Notes: generated from the sequence alone by a model not told the origin. A stretch of 7,158 bases of DNA from Desulfobacteraceae bacterium (GCA_021162325.1 JAGGYV010000107.1:1-7158), one strand, 5' to 3'; numbered from the stretch's first letter, positions 1 to 6,580 are shown. A program made the numbers and translations.

Positions 1-98
1 TCAAGATCGATTCGAAGTTTCTTCAAGAATTCGGCAAAAAACCTCAATCAATATGTGGCATGCCTGAAATAAAGAACTGGGGTCATTATGTTGATTAA
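1..98 (+). CDS. Possible 3' end of an unrecognised upstream gene (partial)
   Basis: The frame starting at base 3 reads about 31 codons and ends at TAA 96-98. The tail finishes with ICGMPEIKNWGHYVD, a mixed composition that looks like an ordinary soluble protein C-terminus. The other two forward frames close at about 67-72 and look less protein-like, but the stretch is short enough for chance. No family can be recognised from this fragment. It would lie on the same strand as the deacylase, 125 bases upstream of that gene's chosen start. The gap from 99 to 223 is AT-rich; I see no convincing promoter or terminator in it. Confidence 0.35.
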   Translation, partial: KIDSKFLQEFGKKPQSICGMPEIKNWGHYVD

Positions 99-223
99 TA
101 GTTGATATTCAATGATTTTCCAGATAACAATAACTGACTGTTAGACAATTCGATAAACAAAAAGAACCGGATCTTCCCAAAAACATCACGTCTCCTCAAA
201 AAAATAATATAGAATTGCAAATA

Positions 224-1855
224 ATGAAAACATTATTATTAAAAAATGGCAGCATAATTGACGGAACCGGAAAAAAAGCATTTGCCGGTCATGTTTTAAT
301 TCACGGTGACCGGATCACATCCGTGATGGAGAATGACCATCTCCCTGAAGCAGATACGGTGATTGATGCAGCGGGAAAAGTCATTGCCCCGGGATTTATT
401 GATATGCACTCCCATTCAGACTGGGTATTGCCGGGCGATGATCATGATTCAGCCATGAAATGTCTTCCGGAGCAGGGGGTTACCACCGTTATTGGCGGCA
501 ACTGTGGATTTTCCCCGGCACCCATTTCTGAAAATATGCGACAGCTTTTGGCAATGTCTCATTTTAAACTCATGAACGACCGGCGCCTGGATTATCGATG
601 GGATTCTTTCAAAGAATTTCTTGACTGCGTTGAAAAGGCCCGGCCAATTGTCAACACAGCCCATCAGGTCGGGCATGCTTCCCTTCGCCTGGGACAGGCT
701 GGCCTCCACCAGCGTTTGTTATCACAGAAACAAATAAATGGTTGCCTGAAAACACTTGCACAATCATTTGAAGAGGGGGCCTGTGCTTTGAGTTTTGGCC
801 TGGGGTACGAACCGGGAATGTATTCATCGCTTGCGGAGCTGGAAGCATTTTGCCGGGTGGCCGCATCTGCGGATAAACCGGTGACTGTTCATCTAAAAGC
901 ACTGAGTAGAATGTCGCCGACCTATTCGCCCTTTTATTTAAAACCGCATAATGTTCGTGCCCTGAAAGAAATGATAGATATCGCCCGTAAAACCGGTATC
1001 CGACTTCAAATATCCCATCTTATTTTTGTGGGTAAAAATAGCTGGTCGACAGCTGACACATGTTTAAAAATGATTGAAAAAGAGCGCGCGCGGGGACTGG
1101 ATATCAAATTTGACGCATTCCCCTATACATTCGGCAATACCACCATCAACGCGGTTCTCCCATACTGGTTTCTAAGCAGGCTCCCGCAGGTATACCAGAG
1201 CCGATGGGCCCGGAATGTTCTCAGGGCGGAACTGTCACTTGGGTTCAAGTTGGTTGGATTTTCTTATAATGATTTTCAGATAATGGACGCAGGTATTGAT
1301 AAATGGCAGGGTTTAAACGGACACCGGGTGGTGGATATTGCCCGTCAATGGGGTCTTTCTCCGTTTGACACAATGCTTAAACTAAGTGAGGAAAGCCAGG
1401 GGCAGACGGTTGTTCTGTTTCATGCATACAGCGGGGAACCAGGGCAGGAAAAAGTGCTGGAGGATGTTTTAAAAAATGACCTGTGCCTTTTTGAAACAGA
1501 TGCCTTGACACGATACGGGGGATACCCCAACCCGGCCGCTTTAGGAACGTTTCCCAAGATACTCGGAGAATATGTCCGAAAACGCAAATTATTTACCATG
1601 GAAAACGCGATCCAACGGATGACATCCGCTTCGGCCGAACGCTTCGGCATTCAAGATCGGGGGGTGCTGGCTTCCGGCAAAAAGGCGGATGTGATTGTTT
1701 TTGACCCGGAAACGATTGCCGAAACACCGGCCAAAGGACATCAGCCGGCCGACAGACCCAAAGGAATTGTCCATGTGTTTATCAATGGACAACACGCGGT
1801 ACAAAATGGTGAATATATGAGCGGTGCACGGGCAGGAGAGTTAATCCGGATTTAA
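224..1855 (+). CDS. D-aminoacylase / N-acyl-D-amino-acid deacylase family amidohydrolase
   Basis: A 543-residue cytoplasmic metal-dependent hydrolase of the amidohydrolase superfamily. The family removes the acyl group from N-acyl-D-amino acids or hydrolyses related amides. The N-terminal beta-sandwich signature KNGSIIDGTG (7-16) is followed by PGFIDMHSHSD (56-66; probable ligands H62 and H64), GGNCGFSPAP (91-100; C94 at the zinc-bridging cysteine typical of D-aminoacylases), H223 in TVHLK, H265 in QISHL, and D426 in FETDA. The C-terminal SGKKADVIVFDP (484-495) rebuilds the sandwich. Length fits the family (about 480-550). The lysine usually found two residues after the second barrel histidine is replaced by I267, so the substrate may differ. 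ATG 224 is preferred because it places the family motif at the N-terminus; TTG 215 is in frame, and neither has a good Shine-Dalgarno. No signal peptide is visible. The true substrate is unknown. Confidence 0.88.
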   Translation: MKTLLLKNGSIIDGTGKKAFAGHVLIHGDRITSVMENDHLPEADTVIDAAGKVIAPGFIDMHSHSDWVLPGDDHDSAMKCLPEQGVTTVIGGNCGFSPAPISENMRQLLAMSHFKLMNDRRLDYRWDSFKEFLDCVEKARPIVNTAHQVGHASLRLGQAGLHQRLLSQKQINGCLKTLAQSFEEGACALSFGLGYEPGMYSSLAELEAFCRVAASADKPVTVHLKALSRMSPTYSPFYLKPHNVRALKEMIDIARKTGIRLQISHLIFVGKNSWSTADTCLKMIEKERARGLDIKFDAFPYTFGNTTINAVLPYWFLSRLPQVYQSRWARNVLRAELSLGFKLVGFSYNDFQIMDAGIDKWQGLNGHRVVDIARQWGLSPFDTMLKLSEESQGQTVVLFHAYSGEPGQEKVLEDVLKNDLCLFETDALTRYGGYPNPAALGTFPKILGEYVRKRKLFTMENAIQRMTSASAERFGIQDRGVLASGKKADVIVFDPETIAETPAKGHQPADRPKGIVHVFINGQHAVQNGEYMSGARAGELIRI

Positions 1856-1869
1856 CAGGACACGAACAA

Positions 1870-1901
1870 ACCGCCCGGGGGTGCATACAACCCGGGCCGG
1901 T
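1870..1901. terminator. GC-rich hairpin after the deacylase gene
   Basis: ACCGCCCGGG (1870-1879) pairs with CCCGGGCCGGT (1891-1901), giving a ten-pair stem with one bulged C and an 11-base loop, 15 bases after the deacylase stop. No T-run follows on the + strand, so it is a poor intrinsic terminator for the deacylase. Read on the minus strand it is followed by TTTGTT, which fits better as a stop for transcripts leaving the cyclophilin-like gene through element A. The pairing is seen; the function is inferred. Confidence 0.4.
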
Positions 1902-1916
1902 CTATTGAAAATTGAA

Positions 1917-1936
1917 GTAAAACCGGGCCGTTTTAC
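1917..1936. repeat. Short perfect hairpin GTAAAAC/GTTTTAC
   Basis: GTAAAAC (1917-1923) and GTTTTAC (1930-1936) are exact inverted repeats around a six-base CGGGCC loop. The arm has an A-run entering and a T-run leaving, so it resembles a weak bidirectional terminator in the convergent gap, but the stem is AT-rich and only seven pairs long. Confidence 0.35.
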
Positions 1937-1951
1937 AAAACCAACTTATTG

Positions 1952-2097
1952 TAACAGGGTGTTGAAAAACGTCATGAGCGCAGGCAAGACAAGGCAAAAT
2001 TCGGCGAAAAAAGGGAGTTTATGTTTGATAAATGAGCATTTTGAGCCGAATTTTAACGCCGGATGGCCAAGCGCAATAGTTTTTCAACGGCCTGTTA
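1952..2097. mobile_element. Element A: 146-bp foldback (MITE/REP-like) repeat
   Basis: The ends are inverted copies: TAACAGGGTGTTGAAAAAC on the left and, read in reverse complement, TAACAGGCCGTTGAAAAAC on the right (two mismatches). Further in, AAAATTCGGC (near 1996-2005) is mirrored by GCCGAATTTT, and the exact midpoint carries a TTTAT-GTTTG-ATAAA hairpin tip (2018-2032). The symmetry from ends to centre shows one long imperfect palindrome, as in non-autonomous miniature inverted-repeat elements. It encodes no protein of its own. No clear target-site duplication is visible. Its right arm overlaps the last codons and stop of the cyclophilin-like gene. Similar foldback repeats are, from memory, common in Desulfobacterales; copy number here cannot be judged from one window. 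Confidence 0.75.
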
Positions 2098-2440
2098 ACC
2101 GGATAACAACCGCCTTCGGCACAGGACTTTCAACAAGGGCCTGCCAGTGATTATCCAAAATCTGGCCGATATATTCCACGGCCCAGGCCGGTTTTTGTCC
2201 GAAAAAAATACAGACATAATTTCCCTGGTTCGTATAGGCAATGCCTCCGGGCGGAATATCTTCAACCGGATTTTCCTCTCCCAGATCTTTTTCAATGGAC
2301 CCGTACAGTTCATTTCCCCAGTGCGTCAGGTGAACCTGATACGGCAGATGTGCGACAAATTTTTTAGACACATCTGTATCAAAAAGATCTGCGTCCAAAA
2401 CAAAACTTCCGAAATCAAATTGAATCTGGCGCTTCGTCAC
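2084..2440 (-). CDS. Cyclophilin-like fold protein (TM1367/DUF369-type)
   Basis: A small protein of 118 residues. It matches the cyclophilin-like family typified by TM1367 (about 120 residues), with the landmarks HWGNELYG (40-47), a following acidic stretch, and GGIAYTNQGNYVCIFFGQKP (65-84), then AWAVEYIGQI. Members share the cyclophilin beta-barrel but are not established peptidyl-prolyl isomerases, so the molecular role is unknown. No signal peptide or membrane segment is seen, so it is probably cytoplasmic. The start is GTG 2440-2438, chosen because a GGGAGG Shine-Dalgarno lies six bases upstream and the family domain begins directly there; the frame is open for 72 more codons to another GTG at 2656. 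The TGA stop and the last four residues (LTGR) come essentially from the right arm of element A, so the original C-terminus may have been altered. The gene is convergent with the deacylase and divergent from the Fe-S protein gene. Confidence 0.8.
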   Translation of the reverse strand: MTKRQIQFDFGSFVLDADLFDTDVSKKFVAHLPYQVHLTHWGNELYGSIEKDLGEENPVEDIPPGGIAYTNQGNYVCIFFGQKPAWAVEYIGQILDNHWQALVESPVPKAVVIRLTGR

Positions 2441-2446
2441 CTTCTT

Positions 2447-2452
2447 CCTCCC
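2447..2452 (-). promoter_or_regulatory. Strong Shine-Dalgarno that fixes the cyclophilin-like gene start
   Basis: On the minus strand GGGAGG sits six bases before GTG 2440. It is the best ribosome-binding site in this stretch and is the main reason for preferring the 118-residue start over the GTG at 2656. Confidence 0.75.
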
Positions 2453-2551
2453 GTTATTTTTTCTTTTATTGTTCCGAATACCATAAGTTATCAAGCGATT
2501 AATTGATTCTCCCAAAAAGCCCCTGTAAAAAAGCAACATAGGCTTCTTACT

Positions 2552-2581
2552 AATATATACTGTAACTGGTATATTTTTCAA
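2552..2581 (-). promoter_or_regulatory. Candidate sigma70-type promoter for the cyclophilin-like gene
   Basis: On the minus strand TTGAAA (2581-2576) and TATATT (2557-2552) are separated by 18 bases. Transcription would start near 2545 and leave a leader of about 105 bases before the GTG. AT-rich DNA makes chance matches likely. If it is the real promoter, a start at the distal GTG 2656 is excluded. Confidence 0.3.
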
Positions 2582-2636
2582 CCTCTTCAATTCAGCACTT
2601 TTTATAGAGTTTTCTTTCAGCATTTCAAGGTCTGGA

Positions 2637-2666
2637 TTGACATGGCGTTCTCTCACAGGTAATAAT
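2637..2666 (+). promoter_or_regulatory. Candidate sigma70-type promoter for the Fe-S/CoA-ligase operon
   Basis: A consensus -35 box TTGACA (2637-2642) is followed after 18 bases by AATAAT (2661-2666), which matches five of six -10 positions. The predicted start lies near 2673, about 47 bases before the ATG at 2720. It is back to back with the minus-strand candidate at 2552-2581. Confidence 0.4.
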
Positions 2667-2719
2667 AATTTTTATATATAAATTTGATCATGTGATAGCG
2701 GTTAAAAAAGGATTCCTTT

Positions 2720-3718
2720 ATGTTTAAAAAAGAGCAATGTGAACTGTGTGGCGACTGCCTGGTAAAATGCCAGTGGATAGATGCGGAAAAGGAGCAGGCC
2801 GTTGAATGGATGACGAAAATGATTGCCGGAAACCACACACCGGTTGTTGACCAGTGCATCACTTGTTATGCCTGTAATGAAATTTGCCCGACACATGCCA
2901 ACCCCTTTGATCTGATTGCCGGGCTGCAGGAAAAATATCAGCGGGTCGCGCAAGACATCATTGACATGACAGAATCCAAACTTACGTTTACCGGTGAACT
3001 GAAAGATATTGCTCAGGCCGACCGCATCATGAATATTTGTTTATTCGGCAAAACAGATGGTCATCTGATTCAAGGCGAACTCTACGATCTGCCCCAAATT
3101 GGCGGTAAGCCTTATTTCTGCTGGATTCTATTCAGTCACATGGGGGCTGAAAGTATTCAGCAAAAACATGCCGCAGAATTTGTCGACCGCCTGGCAGCCA
3201 CTGGCGCCAAAGAGATTGTATGCTTTCATGACGACTGTTATGCCATGCTTGCCGGATTGACGCCGGAGTACGGCATTGACGTGCCGTTTAAAGTGATCCA
3301 TCTTTCCGAGTACCTGGTGGAATATTTAAGCGCCAACAAGGATCGTCTGGTGCCGCTAAATCTTGACGTCGCTTACCAGCGGCCATGCGCTTCCCGCCAT
3401 ACGCCTGAAAAAGAACATTTTATCGATGAACTATTCAAGCTATGCGGCGCAACACGGGTGGAAAGAACCTTTGATCGTGAAAATGCAAAATGCTGTGCTG
3501 CGGTAAAATTTTTACTAAACGCAGGAGACCCGAATCCGGACGTAATGGAGAATGTCCTGGATGCAAAAGCTGCCGGGGCCGAAGCCATTGTCTGTTTATG
3601 CCCCATGTGCATCCATTCATTAGAGAATCCTGCCAGGGAACACCATCTTCCCCTGATTTTTCTGGGAGATCTTGCCCGTATGGCTTTGGGAGAAATTCCA
3701 CTCCCGGCCTTATCATAA
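2720..3718 (+). CDS. Heterodisulfide reductase-like (HdrD/GlpC-type) iron-sulfur protein
   Basis: A 332-residue soluble electron-transfer protein. Two [4Fe-4S] ferredoxin motifs open it: C7-x2-C10-x2-C13-x3-C17 and C46-x2-C49-x2-C52-x3-C56-P. The C-terminal half has a full CCG (cysteine-rich) domain: C223, then 34 residues, C258-C259, then 34 residues, C294-x2-C297, the spacing that binds the special cubane in HdrB/HdrD. The CCG triplet reads CCA. An earlier, degenerate CCG half is suggested by C134, C168 and C173, where the usual CxxC is CFHDDC. The order matches HdrD/GlpC-type proteins, though it is shorter than HdrD (about 400) and has no membrane segment. Such proteins move electron pairs between a dehydrogenase or flavoprotein and thiols or the quinone pool. 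ATG 2720 is preceded by AAGGA at seven bases. The next gene starts 11 bases after its stop, so the two are surely co-transcribed. The exact redox partner is unknown. Confidence 0.9.
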   Translation: MFKKEQCELCGDCLVKCQWIDAEKEQAVEWMTKMIAGNHTPVVDQCITCYACNEICPTHANPFDLIAGLQEKYQRVAQDIIDMTESKLTFTGELKDIAQADRIMNICLFGKTDGHLIQGELYDLPQIGGKPYFCWILFSHMGAESIQQKHAAEFVDRLAATGAKEIVCFHDDCYAMLAGLTPEYGIDVPFKVIHLSEYLVEYLSANKDRLVPLNLDVAYQRPCASRHTPEKEHFIDELFKLCGATRVERTFDRENAKCCAAVKFLLNAGDPNPDVMENVLDAKAAGAEAIVCLCPMCIHSLENPAREHHLPLIFLGDLARMALGEIPLPALS

Positions 3719-3722
3719 GGAG
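3717..3722 (+). promoter_or_regulatory. Shine-Dalgarno of the CoA ligase, overlapping the upstream stop
   Basis: AAGGAG begins inside the TAA (3716-3718) of the Fe-S protein gene and lies seven bases before ATG 3730. This decides the CoA ligase start, because the frame is open back to 3490 inside the preceding gene, and it suggests translational coupling of the two genes. Confidence 0.85.
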
Positions 3723-3729
3723 AAATTCA

Positions 3730-5502
3730 ATGAAAAATCAAATGCCCTCCCGTTACCAGGCAGGCCCTGAATTTTTTGATAAAACACTGATTGATTGCTA
3801 CCGGAGGATTGGATATCCTAAACAATGGATTGAAGAAGGCAGATGCTATTTACCAGAAAAGGCGTATGTGATCAGCCATCCAAGCTGGTTTATGGAACCC
3901 CTCCCCCTTATTCCAATGGGTTCTATTTACCAGTTGTTTCGGAATACCGCCAAAAGCCATCCCGATGAAACCGCTGTTATTTTTTTAGACAAAAAAATCT
4001 CCTATCAGGATTTAGATGACCTGATCTGCCGATATGCAACCATGCTCAAGGGCCTTGGCATCGGTAAGGGTGATGTGGTCGCCACCATGCTTCCCAACTC
4101 TTTGCAACATATTGTGGCATTTTACGCCGTCACCATGATCGGCGCGATTCATACCCCGATTGATGTCATGTATCAGACAGATGAAATCGCTTACCAGATC
4201 AAAGACGCTGATGCTAAAAATATTTTTATCCTCGATATCCTATATGACAAAGTCGAAGGGTTAAAAGAAAACGGTCAGATTGATAATATAATAGTGACCA
4301 ATGTCAAAGACTGGGCAGACCCGAATGTGACAATACCGAAATCCCTGAAATATTTCTGGGAAACCCCTAAACAGCCGATTGACGGAACCATTGATTTTTT
4401 TGAATCCATCGAGAAGTGCACACCACTTGATGACGCAGAGCCGGTGGATCCTAAAAAAGATCCGGCACTCCTGCTTTATACCATGGGAACCACCGGCAAG
4501 CCCTTGGGCGTTATTGAAACCCACTTTAATCTGGTATTCAATTCCCTGACACATGCCCACTCATTTCGTTCCTGGGAAGGCCGGGAAGTTAATTTTTCGA
4601 TCATGCCCATGTTTCACACATCCGGCTATCTGCTGCACCAGTTGCCGACCCTTTATCAGGGGGGCACTGTCATTCCCATTCCGATGTTTGACCTGGAGGA
4701 TTCTTTCAGGATTATCAAAACATACGGGGTAAACGTAATTTTTGCACCGCCGACCTTTTTCATCGCCTTAATGTCCCGGCCGGACATGATCGACCTTTAT
4801 GATTTGAGCAGTATCAAGGCCAGCATCGGATGTGCGGCGCCGGTTCCGATTGAGATTCAGAAACAATGGAAAGAACTGACCGGAATTCCGCTTCTCAACG
4901 GCTGGGGAATGACGGAAACCAACAGCGGGGGGATCATCTCTGTACCCGGGATTAAAGAAAAAAACGATTCTATCGGCATTCCGGTATATTCTGAAGTAAA
5001 AATCACGGATGCGGTGGGAAATATCGTGGCACGCAATGTGGAAGGTGAAATCTGCTACCGGGGCCTGCAGGTAGCCGCCGGTTACCTGAACAAAGCCAAA
5101 GAGACGGAAGCGACATTTCTTCCAGACGGATGGCTGAGGACCGGTGACCGGGGATATATTGATGAACAGGATTTTGTCCATTTTGTGGATCGCATCAAAG
5201 ACCTGATTGTGGCATCCGGGTACAATATCGCGCCCATGGAGATCGAAAATGTTCTCTATCTCCACCCGGCAGTGGAGGAAGTTGCCGTTGTCAGCCACCC
5301 GGACCCTTATCGGGGAGAAACAGTGAAGGCGGTCATCTCTCTTAAAATCGATCACATGGGCAAAGTGTCCGAACAGGATATCATTGATTTCTGCAAGCAG
5401 CACCTGGCTTCATACAAAGTGCCAAAAATAATTGATTTCAGGGACATCCTGCCCAAAAGTCCGGTGGGGAAAATTATGCGGCATGAGTTAAAGGATAGTT
5501 AA
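3730..5502 (+). CDS. Acyl-CoA synthetase / AMP-dependent carboxylate-CoA ligase
   Basis: A 590-residue class I adenylate-forming enzyme that activates a carboxylic acid to an acyl-adenylate and then to the CoA thioester. Core motifs in order: the P-loop YTMGTTGKPLGV (250-261), GWGMTET (391-397), GWLRTGD (467-473; D473 for ribose), DRIKDLIVASGYNI (487-500; hinge to the C-terminal domain) and PKSPVGKIMR (575-584; K581 is the catalytic lysine of the adenylation step). All are in the right order and spacing, so the protein looks intact. The P-loop deviates from the usual TSGTTGxPKG, with M252 for serine and L259 for lysine. An N-terminal stretch of about 60 residues precedes the AMP-binding core. 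The substrate (fatty, aromatic or dicarboxylic acid) cannot be read from the sequence. It is the second gene of the operon with the HdrD-like protein, which suggests activation coupled to a redox step. No intrinsic terminator follows before element B. Confidence 0.92.
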   Translation: MKNQMPSRYQAGPEFFDKTLIDCYRRIGYPKQWIEEGRCYLPEKAYVISHPSWFMEPLPLIPMGSIYQLFRNTAKSHPDETAVIFLDKKISYQDLDDLICRYATMLKGLGIGKGDVVATMLPNSLQHIVAFYAVTMIGAIHTPIDVMYQTDEIAYQIKDADAKNIFILDILYDKVEGLKENGQIDNIIVTNVKDWADPNVTIPKSLKYFWETPKQPIDGTIDFFESIEKCTPLDDAEPVDPKKDPALLLYTMGTTGKPLGVIETHFNLVFNSLTHAHSFRSWEGREVNFSIMPMFHTSGYLLHQLPTLYQGGTVIPIPMFDLEDSFRIIKTYGVNVIFAPPTFFIALMSRPDMIDLYDLSSIKASIGCAAPVPIEIQKQWKELTGIPLLNGWGMTETNSGGIISVPGIKEKNDSIGIPVYSEVKITDAVGNIVARNVEGEICYRGLQVAAGYLNKAKETEATFLPDGWLRTGDRGYIDEQDFVHFVDRIKDLIVASGYNIAPMEIENVLYLHPAVEEVAVVSHPDPYRGETVKAVISLKIDHMGKVSEQDIIDFCKQHLASYKVPKIIDFRDILPKSPVGKIMRHELKDS

Positions 5503-5543
5503 ATCTATTCGTTAAATAATGTTACTCTCGTAAAAAGTGCCAG

Positions 5544-5685
5544 GATGGCTAAGTTAAAAGTTTCACCAATCCCATAAAATTTGGCAAGGCGTAGTGATTT
5601 TTCAGACAAGAAATCATACATGTAGTATCTTAATTAGCTGAAAAATCACTACAACGCAGTAGATGGGACTTTTAACGACGCCATC
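5544..5685. mobile_element. Element B: 142-bp foldback (MITE-like) repeat
   Basis: GATGGC (5544-5549) and GTTAAAAGT (5553-5561) on the left are mirrored by ACTTTTAAC (5668-5676) and GCCATC (5680-5685) on the right. An inner perfect 15-bp inverted repeat, GTAGTGATTTTTCAG (5591-5605) against CTGAAAAATCACTAC (5638-5652), surrounds the palindrome TACATGTA (5617-5624) at the centre. The nested symmetry marks a miniature foldback element without coding capacity. Its sequence is unrelated to element A. The last two bases of its right end form part of the TGA stop of the NicO-type gene. No target-site duplication is obvious. As RNA it would form a strong hairpin between convergent genes and could serve as a bidirectional transcription barrier. 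Confidence 0.78.
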
Positions 5686-6580
5686 AAATAACGGCGGCCA
5701 GAAACACAAAGCCAATGCCAGCCAATGCCAGTCCCCCAATAATCTTCATTACATTTTCCATCCGGATCATCCGGTCTTCATTTTTTGAGGCAAGCGCCAG
5801 TGAAACCGATTTTCCGGATACGGCCAGCATGACCACAATGGACACGGTCAGCGCCATTCCCAGGGAAATGGCAAGCCCTAAAACAACGCCCAGTATGATT
5901 AAATCCATAGACAGCGCAAACAGCATGACCATCACCACGCCGGGACATGGGATACCGCCAACCACTAAAGCTAAAATAACCGGATGAATATCCTGCTGCT
6001 TTTTATTCGATTGGAGAATACGCTGGTTTTGATTCCACCGCGTGATCAGATGAACCATACCAAATAAAAACAGACCCACACCAAAACAGGAAATCATACT
6101 GTAACTGATGAGTTGCGTTATGCGGGTAACATTTTCAAGATTTTTAATAATATTTGCATGTAAAATCAGGCGCACAACAAGAACAAAAATAATACCGGAA
6201 AGCCCGTGAAAAAAAGCCATACAATTCCCAAACACCAGTCCATTCACATATGACGGGCGCTGCGATAAAACATAAGTCACGGCCAGGGCTTTACCGTGTC
6301 CCGGACCGGCCGCGTGAATGACACCATAGGCAAACGCCGCTGCGACAAGAAAAAATAATGGCTTCATGCTTTTTGTCGATTTCGCTTCCCGAACCAGCGT
6401 TGACATCTTTTCTTTTAATTGATGCTGCCAGGTAATGATTTTTACAAACAGCTTACTTTTAAATGCAGGGGCGGCGGTATGCTGATTTTCCGACCTGGCT
6501 GTAAACGGATTATGCGCGCCAGATGAAACGGCCGTTAAACTAAATATGAATAAAAAGAAAATGATTATAGCTGACTTCAT
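5684..6580 (-). CDS. NicO-family nickel/cobalt permease
   Basis: A 298-residue inner-membrane protein. A hydrophobic N-terminal segment (1-20, signal peptide or anchor) is followed by a polar extracytoplasmic stretch (about 22-70) and about six membrane spans (roughly 73-92, 114-140, 157-180, 200-222, 226-254, 279-297). Family signatures are HAAGPGHGKAL (89-99; H89 and H95 as likely metal ligands), GNCMAFFHGLSG (118-129; H125) and GGIPCPGVVMVMLF (208-221). The family moves Ni2+ or Co2+, with uptake and efflux members. The histidine-rich loop found in RcnA-type efflux pumps is absent: residues 181-199 are mostly N, Q, R and K. The ATG overlaps the TGA of the upstream DUF1007 gene by four bases (ATGA), so the two are translationally coupled. 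The TGA stop is built from one flanking base plus two bases of element B. The metal is not decidable from sequence. Confidence 0.87.
   Translation of the reverse strand: MKSAIIIFFLFIFSLTAVSSGAHNPFTARSENQHTAAPAFKSKLFVKIITWQHQLKEKMSTLVREAKSTKSMKPLFFLVAAAFAYGVIHAAGPGHGKALAVTYVLSQRPSYVNGLVFGNCMAFFHGLSGIIFVLVVRLILHANIIKNLENVTRITQLISYSMISCFGVGLFLFGMVHLITRWNQNQRILQSNKKQQDIHPVILALVVGGIPCPGVVMVMLFALSMDLIILGVVLGLAISLGMALTVSIVVMLAVSGKSVSLALASKNEDRMIRMENVMKIIGGLALAGIGFVFLAAVI
5711..5730. repeat. Perfect 10-bp tandem duplication inside the NicO-type gene
   Basis: GCCAATGCCA occurs twice in direct succession, near the 3' end of the permease gene, encoding part of the GGLALAGIG segment of the last membrane span. 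Ten bases is not a multiple of three, so gain or loss of a unit would shift the frame for the last residues and bypass the TGA at the element B border. Confidence 0.7.

Noticed and set aside
102..147. Promoter-like hexamers (TTGATA, TAGACA) upstream of the deacylase
   Set aside because: Neither has an acceptable -10 box at 16-18 bases; AT-rich background matches.
1881..2150. An 89-codon + strand frame across the convergent gap
   Set aside because: It runs through both hairpins and all of element A, with no ribosome-binding site and low-complexity basic sequence; not a gene.
2147..2506. A 119-codon open frame on the + strand
   Set aside because: It lies opposite the cyclophilin-like gene, lacks a ribosome-binding site and resembles no family; it is a shadow of the minus-strand gene.
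2516..2545. A possible attenuator hairpin (AAGCC/GGCTT followed by T-run) in the leader of the cyclophilin-like gene
   Set aside because: Only five base pairs with a long loop; too weak to support.
3490..3729. An 80-codon N-terminal extension of the CoA ligase
   Set aside because: It overlaps the CCG domain of the Fe-S protein in another frame and reads as non-protein-like Arg/Cys/Ser-rich sequence; ATG 3730 has a strong Shine-Dalgarno.
4768..5403. A 211-codon minus-strand frame inside the CoA ligase
   Set aside because: It lies opposite well-conserved adenylation motifs and has no recognisable domain; antisense shadow.
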